Shown: positions 46,931 through 57,644 of the stretch, piece by piece
Layout: each line of letters begins with the position of its first letter
Numbering within the stretch: the stretch's first letter is position 1
Assembly: GCA_030035585.1 (NCBI GenBank)
Contig: CM057469.1
Coordinates: forward strand, 118,460,650-118,524,649
Reading direction: 5' to 3'
DNA: 64,000 nt
From: Dugong dugon
Lineage: Eukaryota > Chordata > Mammalia > Sirenia > Dugongidae
The notes under the pieces: model-generated
The model's database searches: none
What the model saw: the letters and a program-made list of their open reading frames with translations, nothing else
Told to the model about the DNA's origin: nothing
Program-made: the position numbers and the translations under genes

Positions 46931-47915
46931 ACTTAGACAAGTCAGATTTTATGAAAACTTTTTCTACTACTCTGTTTTATAAACGTATACAGCCTAGTGT
47001 GGGGAAAATAGCTTTTAAGAGTCTTAACTGCTAATTTTTGAACTAGGTGTGCTGTAATTTTTAGTATTTAAAAAAAAAATAGAAGAAGACATTAAGGCCA
47101 CCAAGATGGTGAAGTAAGAATCTCTGCGTTCCTGCCCCTGGTTGTAGGGGCAGAACATCGTAAAGAAAAGAAAGTTTTATGTGGCATATGTTCAAAAAGG
47201 GCAGAAGTGGGAAACGAACAAGCATGCTGCCAAAGCCATGTCTGCCTGGGTCCAAAGACCATTACAGAATCATCAGTATATATTAACATTACAAATGGGC
47301 AAAACCATTAAAAGCTTTGACTTTTCAGATTGGCCAGAAACTGTGATCCTACATTTTGAATCGTCTTTCTTAACAATCATTGGTACAGGTTTCAGTAACA
47401 ACAGTCATGAGGGTCTTCATTGGTCCAACAAATTTCTATTCACTAAATGCTAATAGAAAAAGGGTAGAAAGTCTTTTGTGTTCTGTTTGATTGGCTTTAT
47501 GTGAAAGTTTCCCTAAAAGATATTTTCCAAGATTATTTTAGCTATTGTCTTCATACCTCAGGGCCCAGTTGACGTGTCCTCGTGAGTCCTTGTGAGCCCA
47601 GCTCCAGCTGGATCACATTTTATATTCTCCAGGACAGGACCTAAATCACCCCCAAAGAATCATCAAAGAACAAGCAGAATGTGTCAAAACTAATTTTGTC
47701 AGAATGCTGGTACACAGTCAGAGGGCCATGGCAACCAAGTAAACGCTAAGTCATGAAAAAGGCATCATCAAGAAAACAGTAGGGAAGCTTTGTTGCCTTT
47801 TGTTACTTGACTCTACCCCTTCCTCTCCCTGGCTCCACAGCTGGCTTGAAATGGCAGCCCACCTTTCCAGCTTGGAACTCTTTCCTGGAATATGACGGTA
47901 GCTGATCATACCTTA
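46931..47915. other. Single-copy interval with one 90-codon frame
   Basis: A plus-strand frame (47181-47453) begins MAYVQKGQKWETNKHAAK, using TTG-like or internal starts rather than a clear ATG. Its source is unknown. Upstream, 'ccaccaagatggtgaagtaag' (near 47100) resembles the start of an L1- or retrovirus-type 5' region but is not followed by known sequence. Confidence 0.35.
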
Positions 47916-48358
47916 GGTTCCCAGTGCTGTTGTAACAGAAATATCACAAGTGGGTAGCTTAATTTAAAAAAAAAAACAGATGTATTTTCTCAGTACAGTA
48001 GGCTAGAAGTCTGATTCAGGGCACTGGTTCTAGGGGAAGGCTCTCTCTCTGTCAGCCCTGGGGAACAAGCCTTGTCTCAAATTCTGTAGCCCAAAATTCC
48101 TTGGTTTAGTTCTTTGGCGATCTTTGCATGGCATCTATCTCTCCTACACCCCGGGTTGTGCTTGCACGTCTCTGTGTCTATCATGTCCCTTATAACTCAT
48201 ATGTCAGCAATTGGGTTTAGGATGCAAGCTACACTGACATGGCTTCATTAACAAAACAAAGAAATCTTTTTTCCAAATAGGATTATATCCACAGGTATAG
48301 GGGTAAAGACCCCAACACGTCTTTTTGAGAGACACAGTTAAATCCATAATAACACCTG
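47916..48358 (-). mobile_element. MLT1-like LTR or related repeat, minus strand
   Basis: 'ggttcccagtgctgttgtaa' then 'aggctagaagtctgattcag' and 'tctaggggaaggctctctct' have the order of reversed MaLR LTRs. The end near 'gagagacacagttaaatcc' is less certain. Confidence 0.55.
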
Positions 48359-49694
48359 ATGCAGAAATTATTGGGTTTCTCTGTTCTAACCTGTGAGGTA
48401 GCTATAACTGAAGGATTGAAGCAAAGCACTGTTTTGTCCATCTTGGAAACGGTTCAGGGCAGAGCAGTAGCAGGCATAGCCTATAGCACTGTAGGGCAGA
48501 CCGAAAGGCTTGAGGAAAAAGAGGGTAATTAAGACACATAATACAGGCTTAGGGCTAAGATCAAGGAGCACTGAAAAGAGTTTGAGAATCTGGGGCATTC
48601 AGAAATATCTTTGTATACAACGGAATTTACAAAGCAACACACATGCCCAGGACAAGTCTGATACCTGAAAAAGACCTGAGAAAATCCTGGTCTTTCACCT
48701 CAGGCTGATTTCTAGGCCAAGTGGAAGCCTGACTAAGTGATAAAAGAGAGCCACGTAAGAGACCTAAAACGCAAAGACTGCAAGATGTGTTGTTTTTCTT
48801 TTGTTTGCTTTTTTTTTTTTTGATTACTGGTATTCAATGAAATCTCTGTCAGAACAGTAGTTGAGCACAAATTAAAGAGACAGGAATCAACAAACACTGT
48901 GAAAAACACACAAACAAAAAAATATTACTTTGATTTCCAGGCATTTCTCTTACACACAAGTCCAAAACTGAGAGAAAAAAACCTGACCTAAACTGCACAG
49001 TATTGATTTTTTTGTTTTGTTTTGTTTATACCAAGAAATACTAACTACTTAGCAACATTGTCAATTTGCCTTTTCTAGTGCAAAAAGGGTAGTCAATGGC
49101 AAACCAATTACTTCGTGATTTAATGAAAAAGACTGCATGCTTCCTTAATTTTAATTTCAACAGGTCTCATAACTAAGAAAAGGTAAAAAGACAAATTTTC
49201 AGGAGTTTCTTTTTTAATGCTAACTCAGTTGAGTATCTTGTCACTATGGAAACGCGTTCATTATGCAAAAAATATACTTAACCTTTTGTAAATTATCCAG
49301 TCTTTGGGAATGTTTTTCTCTCTTTGCAGGGAGATGGATACTTTCTCAATTTGAAAATTGTTTATTGAGTCATGAAACAATCAAATATTTTATTACTATT
49401 TTGAGCTAATTCAACTGTTTGTTTTTTAAATGATTGTAACTAGCTTACTTTGAGCAACTTGTTTTTAGCAACAAAATGATTTATCTGCCTGCATACAGAT
49501 TAACTGCTCAAAATTAACCCTATATTTTAGTTGCTTTGTGTTTTGATTATTAACAACACACACATCAAGTTATCCAGTCTTTGAAAAAGTAGTTTGAAAA
49601 AGTCACTAAACCAATGGGCCAGTACAGCCTTCAACAATAGAAAAAAAGGAAAAAGAGAGTGAGAGCAAGAGCAAGGAAGAAAGAAAGGAAGGAA
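48359..49694. other. Single-copy interval, possible conserved non-coding DNA
   Basis: No repeat landmarks from about 49040 to 49560. At 49240-49253 'gtcactatggaaac' resembles an RFX X-box, followed by an octamer-like 'atgcaaa' at 49263-49269. This is suggestive only. A T-run is near 48810 and purine repeats are near 49640-49690. Confidence 0.4.
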
Positions 49695-50040
49695 TAAAGC
49701 CCAAGGAAGGGAAAAAATCTGATTTCCAGAGTTATCACATTATATTATTCAAATTGCTCTTTTCAGCAAAAAATCATAAGATATACAGAGAAACAGGGAA
49801 CAATGGCTCATTCAAAGGAAAAATAATAAAGCAACAGAGACTATCCCTGAGAAAGCCAAGACATTTGACAGACTAGATGAAGCCTTTAAAACAACCATCT
49901 TAAATATACCCAAAGAGATCAAGGAAAACATGGTCAAAGAACTAAAGGAAATCAGGAAAACAATCCATGAACATAATGAGAATATCCATAAAGAGATATT
50001 TGATGCACAACTAGGTTGCTTCAGAGGCAGTCTTAAGATC
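49695..50040 (+). mobile_element. Old L1 5'/ORF1-region fragment, plus strand
   Basis: The translated part (from about 49827) shows TFDRLDEAFKTTILN and NMVKELKEIRKTIHEHNEN. This charged heptad-like sequence is typical of the 5' part of old L1 ORF1. Similarity stops near 50040. Confidence 0.55.
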
Positions 50041-51120
50041 CAAAACAGCTGCAGGACTACAAACATGAGCACTCAAGCCAGTAGCATCAACTTCTCCACG
50101 GTTGCTACGTCCATCTAGTCCAATAGAGTCACACATGTGAGACGTTGACACAATGTTGACAAAGTGAAAGCCATGTTTTTACTCACAGAAAGCAGACAAT
50201 AAACAACAAGAACAGTTCCATGGTGAGCTGACCCCCCCTGGGCTTGGAAGGCTGTCCAGGCAGGGTAGAGACTGTATGGCCCACCTGCACCATAGGAGAA
50301 GGGCCCTCACAAACGGGACCTGCTGCTCATTCTTCCCTTAAAACAATGTTCACTCTTAGTTCACTGGGCAGGCTTGTTGTGACTCAGGTCAGCATACATG
50401 CCACAGTTCATGTGCCAGGTTTTCTCTCTCTCTCTCTCTAGATCCTCTTGGCTGGCTCTGCCCCCACTGACCTATCCAGCTCTCAGCCAGAAGCCTTGGG
50501 GCAGCCCTTGGTGAGCACCAGCTCTGCGCCTGCATCATGACAGCTTTTGAAGCCGAACTTTCTTGTGGGCAACCCTGCACTGGCTCAGTGGACAGACCCA
50601 AGCACAGGGCCTCTCACCACTGCCTGCCCTACTCTGGGGACCTCATACCTTGGCCATTGGGCTCTGCAGGCCTCATGCCACCACTGCTCTGCTCTGTGGG
50701 ATGTAGCAGCCAGCCCCCTACGGGGATCAACAGCCAAGCCCTTTGGGTCTCTTGCCACTGCCTCTGAGCCTGTCACTGCTCCCACTTGCACTGGACTTAG
50801 TGGGCCTACTGGTCCTACCTCTGGGTGTCTCGCTATTGTCCAGGTCTTTCACCACTCTGTTTTACAGCTCTTAGCTGAGTTTTCAGCCACTGCCTGGGCC
50901 TGCTTGTGGTCTCTGCTGCTTCTGGTGATATTACAGCCCTAAACAGGTTACAGTGCTTGTCCCACCCATATCCAGCTGCTCTGTTGCCACTTCCGTGTTC
51001 AGTGGGCAGTGGCTTTTGCCTCTCCTGAGCTCCACTGTTGTCTTTCCCAGTCACTGCTAACTGCTCTGTATTTTTTTTTTTTTTTAACCAGGTCCAGGGT
51101 TTCTCCTGCTTCTGGCACTA
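50041..51120. other. GC-rich block of unknown origin
   Basis: Compared with its AT-rich surroundings, this kilobase is rich in C and G, with recurring 'cactgc', 'ctgctctg' and 'cctg' words. Overlapping frames (50547-50942 plus 131 aa, 50833-51054 minus) reflect composition and have no known similarity. A CT run is at about 50420-50440 and a T run at about 51070-51085. It may be an LTR or a composite retroelement, but I cannot name it. Confidence 0.4.
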
Positions 51121-51121
51121 G

Positions 51122-51123
<2 letters not shown>

Positions 51124-51164
<41 letters not shown>
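51124..51164. repeat. (AT)n microsatellite
   Basis: An uninterrupted AT run of about 20 units, likely length-variable. It sits between the GC-rich block and an L1 3' fragment. Confidence 0.95.
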
Positions 51165-51165
<1 letters not shown>

Positions 51166-52150
51166 GTATATTATTTATCTTATTTTTCGTGTATACACAG
51201 CAGATTATACACCCATTCACTAATTCTACATGTATAGTTCGATGACCTTTGTTACATTCTTCACATTGTGTCACCATTCTCGCTATCTCTTCCCATATTG
51301 TTTTACCATCATTGACTTAGACTAATTGCCCCATAAACTACTCATCTATGCTTTAGAATTTCTGTTGTCAATTTGATCTGATAAAAATAATCCTTTAAAA
51401 GAGCACAATGCTCAAGGCAAACATTCTTTACTATTTACTATTTACTATTGTTTAGTTTGAAGATGACTTTAGGGGATAGTTTTGGCTCAAGGTTTAAAAA
51501 TTTTCTCAGAGCAACAGATTTGGGGTCCTTCTCACCTCTATGGATCCGGTAAACTTGGATTCAATAAGAATTTTTAAATTATGTTTCACATTTTCCCCCT
51601 TTTGATCAAAAAACATCTATTGAATTCTTGGTCAAAAAGTTCAGTAATAGTAGCCAGGCATCATCCAGTTCTTCTGGTCTCATGGCAAGGAAGGCAGTTG
51701 TTCATGGAGATAACCAGAACTGCAGTGCAATTCCTTCTCTGATTCCTGGGTCTCCTTCCTTTCCTGCTCCACGTGGACAGAGACCAACTGTTGTATCTTG
51801 GATGGCCATGTGCAAACTTTTAAGACCCAGTCTCTACTCACAGAACTGGGGGTGATGGAGGAGGCGGTAGAACAGAAATTGTAAAAACAGTGTTACAGCA
51901 ATTGGCTGGACGGTCCCATGAAACCATGACCTTAGGCCTTTGGACCAAGAGAACTAATCCCATGAGGTGTTTGGTTGTACCTAGGTAGTTTCAGCAACTG
52001 CATCCTTTTTTTCTTTTTTTGGTTACTGTTGTTGTAAAATTATACGTACCATGACATTTGCCATTTCACCCTTTTTATGGTGTACAACGATGATATCAGT
52101 TACATTAGTCAGGTTGTGTAATCATTACCTTTAAATGATTATCTAATGTA
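51165..52150 (-). mobile_element. L1 3'UTR of an older subfamily, minus strand
   Basis: 'cacccattcactaattctac', 'gttttggctcaaggtttaaa' and 'ttcccccttttgatcaaaaa' are shared in order with 10265-10449, and 'accatgacatttgccatttc' near 52050 is another L1 3'UTR landmark. The frame at 51628-51855 is a chance frame. Confidence 0.65.
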
Positions 52151-53220
52151 CCAAGTGAAATAAATCAGACAGTGCAGTGCTCTTTGGATCAGAACAAATA
52201 ATTATACTATTCACTGATGTGGTCAGAGGCTTTGGAACTTAGGAGGTAATCAGGATGATGATAAATAGACTAGGGTTTATCCCGAGCCAGGCTTCCCCAA
52301 AAGCCTCATGTCCAAGATAAGCTGTTTAGTCACCTCCACACATGCCTCTCAATGTGTCATGAATGAGGGAACAAAGAGGAGCTCCATCCTGGGATTTATA
52401 TTGTATGAACTGGAGGGATATACTGGCTGGATTATATGGGAAAGATGAAAGGGAGTAAGAAGAAGACATCTTTGTTCAAGTGTAGCTGGCTTGGCTGGCT
52501 ATCCGGTTACAGGGAGGTGTCTTTTGTTCACATGCACACGGTATAGCCATCCTGTGACCAAGGTGTATAACCAGAAAGAACATTCCTCCCCTTCTAGCTA
52601 CAAGGTTAAATTTTTAGCCTAAATTTTCTTATTAATGATACAGCAAGTTAGAAAAACTATGTCAGTTTCCTATTGGGAACATTCTTTGGTGTTACCACAG
52701 TCATGAAAATGGTGGGTTGGTGAGGTGCCATATTATGCCTGCACATGAGTATGAGACAGAGAAAGTTACTGTGAGCATGGAACAGGGAGGAAGTCTTCTC
52801 TGATAAGGAGAAGGGACTGAGAGAGTGAGAGAGATCTGATTTCCAGCCTCCTTATCAGAGAATGTTCTGAGCCCAAGGCCTCATGCACAGGCATACACCT
52901 TGGTTACAGGATGGTTGTACTGTGTGCAAGGAGGTGACTAATCCCCTCGGTAGACCACAAATCACTCAATTTGCATAGTAAACTGGCCAATCCCCACAGT
53001 GGATATAAGTAATTTAATTTGCATAGTCCCAGCGAATCATTTTGTGGGAGTTATAAGATCATGGCTAGAAAAACCATATTAAAGATTCATGTCTCTACAG
53101 GTAGTTATCCCTGGACACCAAGAACACTTTAGAAGTTCAAAATATTTGATAAATAAATCTCACTTTCTTTTAAACTTTTGATCTGTTTGTTCAATCTATG
53201 TTTTTATTTTTTTTTTCTTT
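52151..53220 (+). mobile_element. Retroviral LTR candidate with inverted repeats
   Basis: An 'aataaa' (53152-53157) is followed by 'tctcactttcttttaaactt', the kind of 3' end found in class I ERV LTRs. The interior holds 34-bp imperfect inverted arms (52534-52567 and 52894-52927) and a perfect 15-bp hairpin (52796-52810 and 52848-52862). No coding sequence was seen, and the termini and duplication were not found. Confidence 0.4.
52796..52862. repeat. Perfect 15-bp inverted repeat, 37-bp loop
   Basis: 'ttctctgataaggag' at 52796-52810 is exactly complementary to 'ctccttatcagagaa' at 52848-52862. Each arm contains GATAAG, a GATA-factor core. Confidence 0.9.
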
Positions 53221-53448
53221 CCACTGATTGGATGACAGGTTTTGCCTTCTGAACTTTGATTTTTTTCATTTTTTTGGATATGAATTTATCTTTAATCTAT
53301 CTTGGCTTCAGCAAACTCCTGCCTGATCAACCATGGCTATCAGGGCCTTCTCATGAACTTACCTTCCCCGCCAGTGGGCAGAGGTGATCTGAAACCTACC
53401 ACATCTCTCCCCCTTCTCACCTTCTCCAGAGCGTTCAGTTTAAGACTC
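53221..53448. other. Short unassigned interval
   Basis: T-rich at first, then C-rich. Nothing recognised. Confidence 0.5.
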
Positions 53449-53457
53449 TTTATAGGA

Positions 53458-53615
53458 GCCCTGGTGGCACAGTAGTTAAGAGCTACAGCTGCTAACCAAG
53501 AGGTCAGCACTTCGAATCCACCAGCCACTCCTTGGAAATCCTATGGGGAAGTTCTACTCTGTCTATAGGGTAGCTATGAGTCAGAATCGACTTGACAGCA
53601 ATGGGTTTAGTTTGG
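53458..53615 (+). mobile_element. AfroSINE, short form, with 9-bp target duplication
   Basis: A full-length copy ('agccctggtggcacagtag' at the start, 'cgacttgacagcaatgggtt' near the end). The direct repeat 'tttatagga' lies at 53449-53457 and 53616-53624, overlapping the conserved 'gga' start of the SINE. This fits target-primed insertion. Confidence 0.92.
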
Positions 53616-53654
53616 TTTATAGGATATAAAAAATGAAAACTTATTTAGTGTTTT

Positions 53655-54550
53655 CCCATCCAACACTAAATAAGATAATAGATAAGTGGTAACTTTGGTG
53701 AAGGGTAAGAGAGTACACAATTCTGGGGAAGCCAGCACAACTTGTACAAGGCAAAGTCATGGAAGCTCCATAGACACATCCAAATTCCCTGAGGGATTGA
53801 ATTGCTGGACTGAGGGCTAAGGGAACCTTGTCTTGGGGAACACCTAACTCAACTGGCATAACATAGTTTATAAAGAAAATCTTCTACATTCTACTTTGGT
53901 GAGTAGTGTCTGAGGTGTTAAAAGCCTGTGAGCAGCCATCTAAGATACTCCACTGGTCTCACTCCTTCAGGAGCACAGGAGAATGAAGAAAACTAACGAT
54001 ACAAGAGAAAGATTAGTCCAAAGGACTAATGGACCACAACTACCATGGTATCCACCAGACTGAGTCCAGTACAACAAGATGGTGCCCGACTACCACCACT
54101 GACTGCTCTGACAGGGATCACAATAGAGGGTCCTGGACAGAGCTGGAGAAAAATGTAAAAGAAAATTCTAACTCAAAAAAAAAAAAAAAAAAGAAAGAAA
54201 AGACCAGACTTACTGGTCTGACAGAGACTGGAGAAACCCTGAGAGTATGGCCCTGCGACACCCTTTTAGCTCAGTAATGAAGTCACTACCAAGGTTCACC
54301 CTTTAGCCAAAGATTAGACAGGCCCATAAAACAAAATGAAACTAAAGGGGCACACTAGCCCAGGGGCAAGGACTAGAAGTCAGGAGGGAACAGGAAAGCT
54401 GGCAATAGAGAACTCAAGATCGAGAATGGAGAGTACTGACGTGTCATGGGGTTGTTACTGAATATCATAAAACAGTATGTGTGCTAACTGTTTTATAAGA
54501 CGCTAGTTTGTTCTGTAAGCCTTCATCAAAAGTACAATAAACGACAAACA
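53655..54550 (+). mobile_element. L1 3'UTR, 5'-truncated insertion, plus strand
   Basis: It matches, in the opposite orientation, the 3'UTR of the young L1 at 10450-11612: 'agataagtggtaactttgg', 'ccctgagggattgaattgc' and 'ggccctgcgacaccctttta'. It ends with 'agccttcatcaaaagtac' and an A-rich tail. It has one tail unit rather than two and is more diverged, so it is probably an older subfamily. Confidence 0.85.
54012..54277 (+). CDS. L1 3'UTR ORF (82 aa) with start hairpin, function unknown
   Basis: The frame runs 54029-54277 and starts MDHNYHG. It keeps SSTTRWCPTTTTDCSDRD and WTELEKNV as in the other two copies. An A-tract has lengthened it (SNSKKKKKKKEK) without loss of frame, and it ends PCDTLLAQ as the 10.9-kb copy ends PDTLLAQ. 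The hairpin at 54012-54030 keeps its 8-bp arms. There is no known domain and no evidence of translation. Confidence 0.35.
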
Positions 54551-55194
54551 AATAGAAGAAAATTTCCTCTTGTTTCTGTGCTAAGAAGAAAAAAGAATGC
54601 ATATTTCTTTCAGCTAACATTTATTAAATGTTACACTCAATGTTCTTTCTTGCTTTTTAGTGTGATCAGGTGATCATGCCAGCCTAGCAACAGAAAACTG
54701 AACACGAGTAGCAGAGCTTAGAATTATAATCAAATAAAACTTTTCAAAATTAATCTGGCACACACTCATATTACACATAACAGTTATTGTGCATATGGTA
54801 ATATTCTACTAATTGTAAATAGTTCTCACAAATAACTGTCAGCAATATTACTTTCTCGTAGTGAAAACAAGTATTAGTGTTTATGTTTGCTCATTCGCTC
54901 GTATCTAGAAGCATCAATAAATGTTATTCTTCCTAGGCAGCACGTGCACTTTCATCTCCATCACTTACATGTACCTACAGTGAATTTTACTGAAATCTTA
55001 GATCTCGTACTTTTCCCTCTAAATCCCTAAGCTTCTAAGCTTCAAAGGTTAATGTTGTCTTTCCCATCTGACAACTCTGTAGTGGTATAGCCATTTCCTG
55101 CTTCCTGTTCAGACCCTTTAGAGTAAGAGTCTGTGGATGGCTAATTAACAATGATGAACAAATGGGCCACACTGGATGGGAGTGAGAAAGTACC
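54551..55194. other. Single-copy interval
   Basis: Nothing recognised. AT-rich with no convincing frame. Confidence 0.5.
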
Positions 55195-55328
55195 TTTTCA
55201 GCTGGAGAAAGACCTGGTGTTCCGTTTCCATAAAGACTACAGCCTAGAAAACTCTATGCGGCAGTTGTACTCTGTCACATGGAGTTGCTATGAGTTGGAA
55301 ATCAACTCCATAACACCTAACAACAACT
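55195..55328 (+). mobile_element. AfroSINE, long form, 5'-truncated, plus strand
   Basis: It begins in the middle block ('gagaaagacctggtgttccg') and runs through 'ggcagttgtactctgtcaca' to the RTE-like tail 'acacctaacaacaac'. It abuts an antisense RTE fragment. Confidence 0.8.
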
Positions 55329-55790
55329 ACTTTACCAAACATGATGTCATTTTTTTGTGATTGTTCTTTCCTGATGACGTGTCCAAAGTAAGCAAAACAA
55401 AATCTTGGTATCCTCACTTGTAGGGAGCATTTTGGCTCTATTTCCTTTGAAACTGATTTGCTTGATCTTCTGGTAGTCCATGGTATATTCAGTACTATTC
55501 CTCAACACTACAATTCAAATGCATCGATTTTTTCTTCTGTCTTCGTTTTTCATTGTCCAGCATTGGCATGCTCATGAGGTGATTAAAAATACCATGGCTT
55601 GGGTCAGGTTCACCTTAGTTATCAAAGAGACATCTTTGCTTTTTAAGATTTTAAAGAATTCTTTTGCTGCATATTTGCCCAGTGCTGCTTCCATGGACAT
55701 TTATTACTGACCCAAGTAGAACAAAAACCTTCATAACCTCAATTTCTTCACCATTTATCATGACTTACTTGGGTATTGGAATTAGGTGAG
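55329..55790 (-). mobile_element. RTE (BovB-like) LINE fragment, minus strand
   Basis: 'ctttaccaaacatgatgtca', 'tgacgtgtccaaagtaag' and 'gtagtccatggtatattcag' match the 24.1-24.4 kb RTE in the same antisense order. The 3' end proper is missing, as the fragment begins inside the element directly next to the SINE tail. Confidence 0.82.
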
Positions 55791-56637
55791 GGTGTAACCA
55801 AAATAGTTTAGATGAGTAAATTGAGTGAAAACTTTATGGGCTATCTATTCGTAGTCTTCCTTGGTAGTCTGTGTTAACTAAATCTAGAGATCTCTACACA
55901 TCAAACTATTTCCAAAAAAATATGATTATGTCATCATCACACTTATACTTTAACACCATATTTAAACCTCACCATCAGCTATGCCTGTAATGCTAATAAA
56001 ATCTATTTTGTGTCTACAGGTTAATTGCTTTCACCTCCACTTGACAATCTTAAATTTATCTCAGTTTCACTAAGATGAAGTATCCAATTTCAACTGTAAC
56101 CCTTCTCAGTAACATTCCTGGTACAGACACACATACACACACATACACCAAACAGCTATAAAGTGCCTTCTAAACACTTGATATTTTCCACATCAAATTA
56201 TTTCATATGACAAGGAAAAAGAAAGTCATCTGGACACTATAAGGTAACACAGTGAAGGAATCACAATATTCATGTGATAATATTCATTCCCACACATTTA
56301 AATATCGTTACCTATATTATGCCAATTTTTCCCTGACTTTATATGTCGCTCAGTGTATGTTAGCCATAAATAGACATTTTGTTGGTCAATCTAGAAAATG
56401 CTTGAAAAACCATTCAAGTGCCTCAACAAGCTTATTTAATGCAGAATCTCTTGTAAGTGTATGCATATCAATAAATTGTGCCTGATTAAAAATCATAACT
56501 TTACTTCCTTGATTTAAGTATCCATTAAATCAACCCTCTACTATTTTTTAATAACATAAATTAGTGAATTACTGCATTTCTTTCTGGGCATAACTGTGAT
56601 TCTGTTTTTCACTCTGTAAGTAATTTTAAACACAGAT
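55791..56637. other. Single-copy interval
   Basis: A CA-rich stretch is near 56128-56150. Frames such as 56252-56485 have no known similarity. Confidence 0.5.
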
Positions 56638-57465
56638 TTTTTTTAATTTTTATTGTACTTCAGGTGAAGGCTTACAGAACAAATAGTTTCTCATGAAACA
56701 GTAGTACACATATTGTTTTATGATATTGGTTAACAACCCCACAACATGTCAACCCTCTAACTTCTCAATCTTTTTTTTTGGTGAAAATACACATAGCCAA
56801 AGATACACCATTTCAAAAATTGCTACATGCACCGTTCAGTGACATTGACTACACCCTTCCAATTGTGCTGCTATCCTCACTTAAGATGAAGGCTTACAGA
56901 ACAAAACAGTTTCTCATTTAACAGTTACTACACATGTTGCCCTATGACAATGCTTAACAATCTCACAACACATCAACAATATCCTTACTCAACCTTGGGT
57001 TCCCTATCACCAGCTTCCTTGTCCCTTCTGCCTTCTGGCCCTTGTCACTGGACTGCTGTACCTTGTTAGTCTCATTTGGTTTTCTGGGGCTGTCCACTCC
57101 CAGGCTGAATGGTGAACCTCGGAGATAACTTCACCACTGAGTTAAAAGGGTGTCTGGGGGCCATACTCTCGGGGTTTCTCCAGTCTCCTTTAGGCAAGTA
57201 AATCTGTTCTTTTTTTGTGAGTTAGAATTATGTTCTACATCCTTCTCCAGCTCTGTCCAGAACCCTCTGTTGTGATCCTGGTCAGAGCAGTCAGTGGTGG
57301 TAGCCAGGCACCATCTAGCTGTACTGGACTCAGTCCGGTGGAAGCGTTGGTAGCTGTGGACCATTAGTCCTTCGGACTAATGTTTTCCTTGTATCCTGTT
57401 CTCTTCATTCTCCCTTGCTCCCGAAGGGATGAGACCAGTGGAGTATCTTAGATGGCCTCTCACAG
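56638..57465 (-). mobile_element. L1 3' end, 5'-truncated insertion, minus strand
   Basis: Closely matches 10460-11280: 'gtacttcaggtgaaggctta', 'ggctgtccactcccaggctg' and 'gagaccagtggagtatctta'. It includes the duplicated tail unit (about 56664-56763 and 56885-56990). It stops at about 57465, short of ORF2. It lies just upstream of, and opposite in orientation to, the large L1 that follows. Confidence 0.9.
57131..57381 (-). CDS. L1 3'UTR ORF (77 aa) with start hairpin, function unknown
   Basis: The frame 57364-57131 starts MVHSYQRF and keeps SSTARWCLATTTDCSDQD and FWTELEKDVEHNSNSQ, nearly as at 10948-11178. The hairpin 'attagtcc' / 'ggactaat' is at 57363-57381 and overlaps the ATG. It has no known domain and could be a passenger frame of a young repeat. 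Confidence 0.35.
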
Positions 57466-57644
57466 GCTTTAAATGCAGATTTTTTTCTCCCAAGTGAGTA
57501 TCAGTGAAAGAAGGGGCATGACTTCCTCAAGCAAAGTGGCTCTTTTGGAAAGGATTTCAGAAGCCCTCTGTGTATTGCAAGAAATCCTGGCTCAAATTAT
57601 TTGGATACAGCTTAAAAATATCAGAAACTTCACTTTCATGTAAG
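57466..57644. other. Short unassigned gap between two L1 insertions
   Basis: About 180 bp of single-copy-looking sequence between opposed L1 copies. Confidence 0.5.

Noticed and set aside
47061-47289. Two minus-strand frames of about 65 codons
   Set aside because: They overlap one another and a plus-strand frame, lack any known similarity, and end in low-complexity Phe runs from an A-tract.
50537-50942. 131-codon frame in the GC-rich block
   Set aside because: Frames are open on both strands over the same interval and no known protein pattern is visible. High GC lowers stop frequency.
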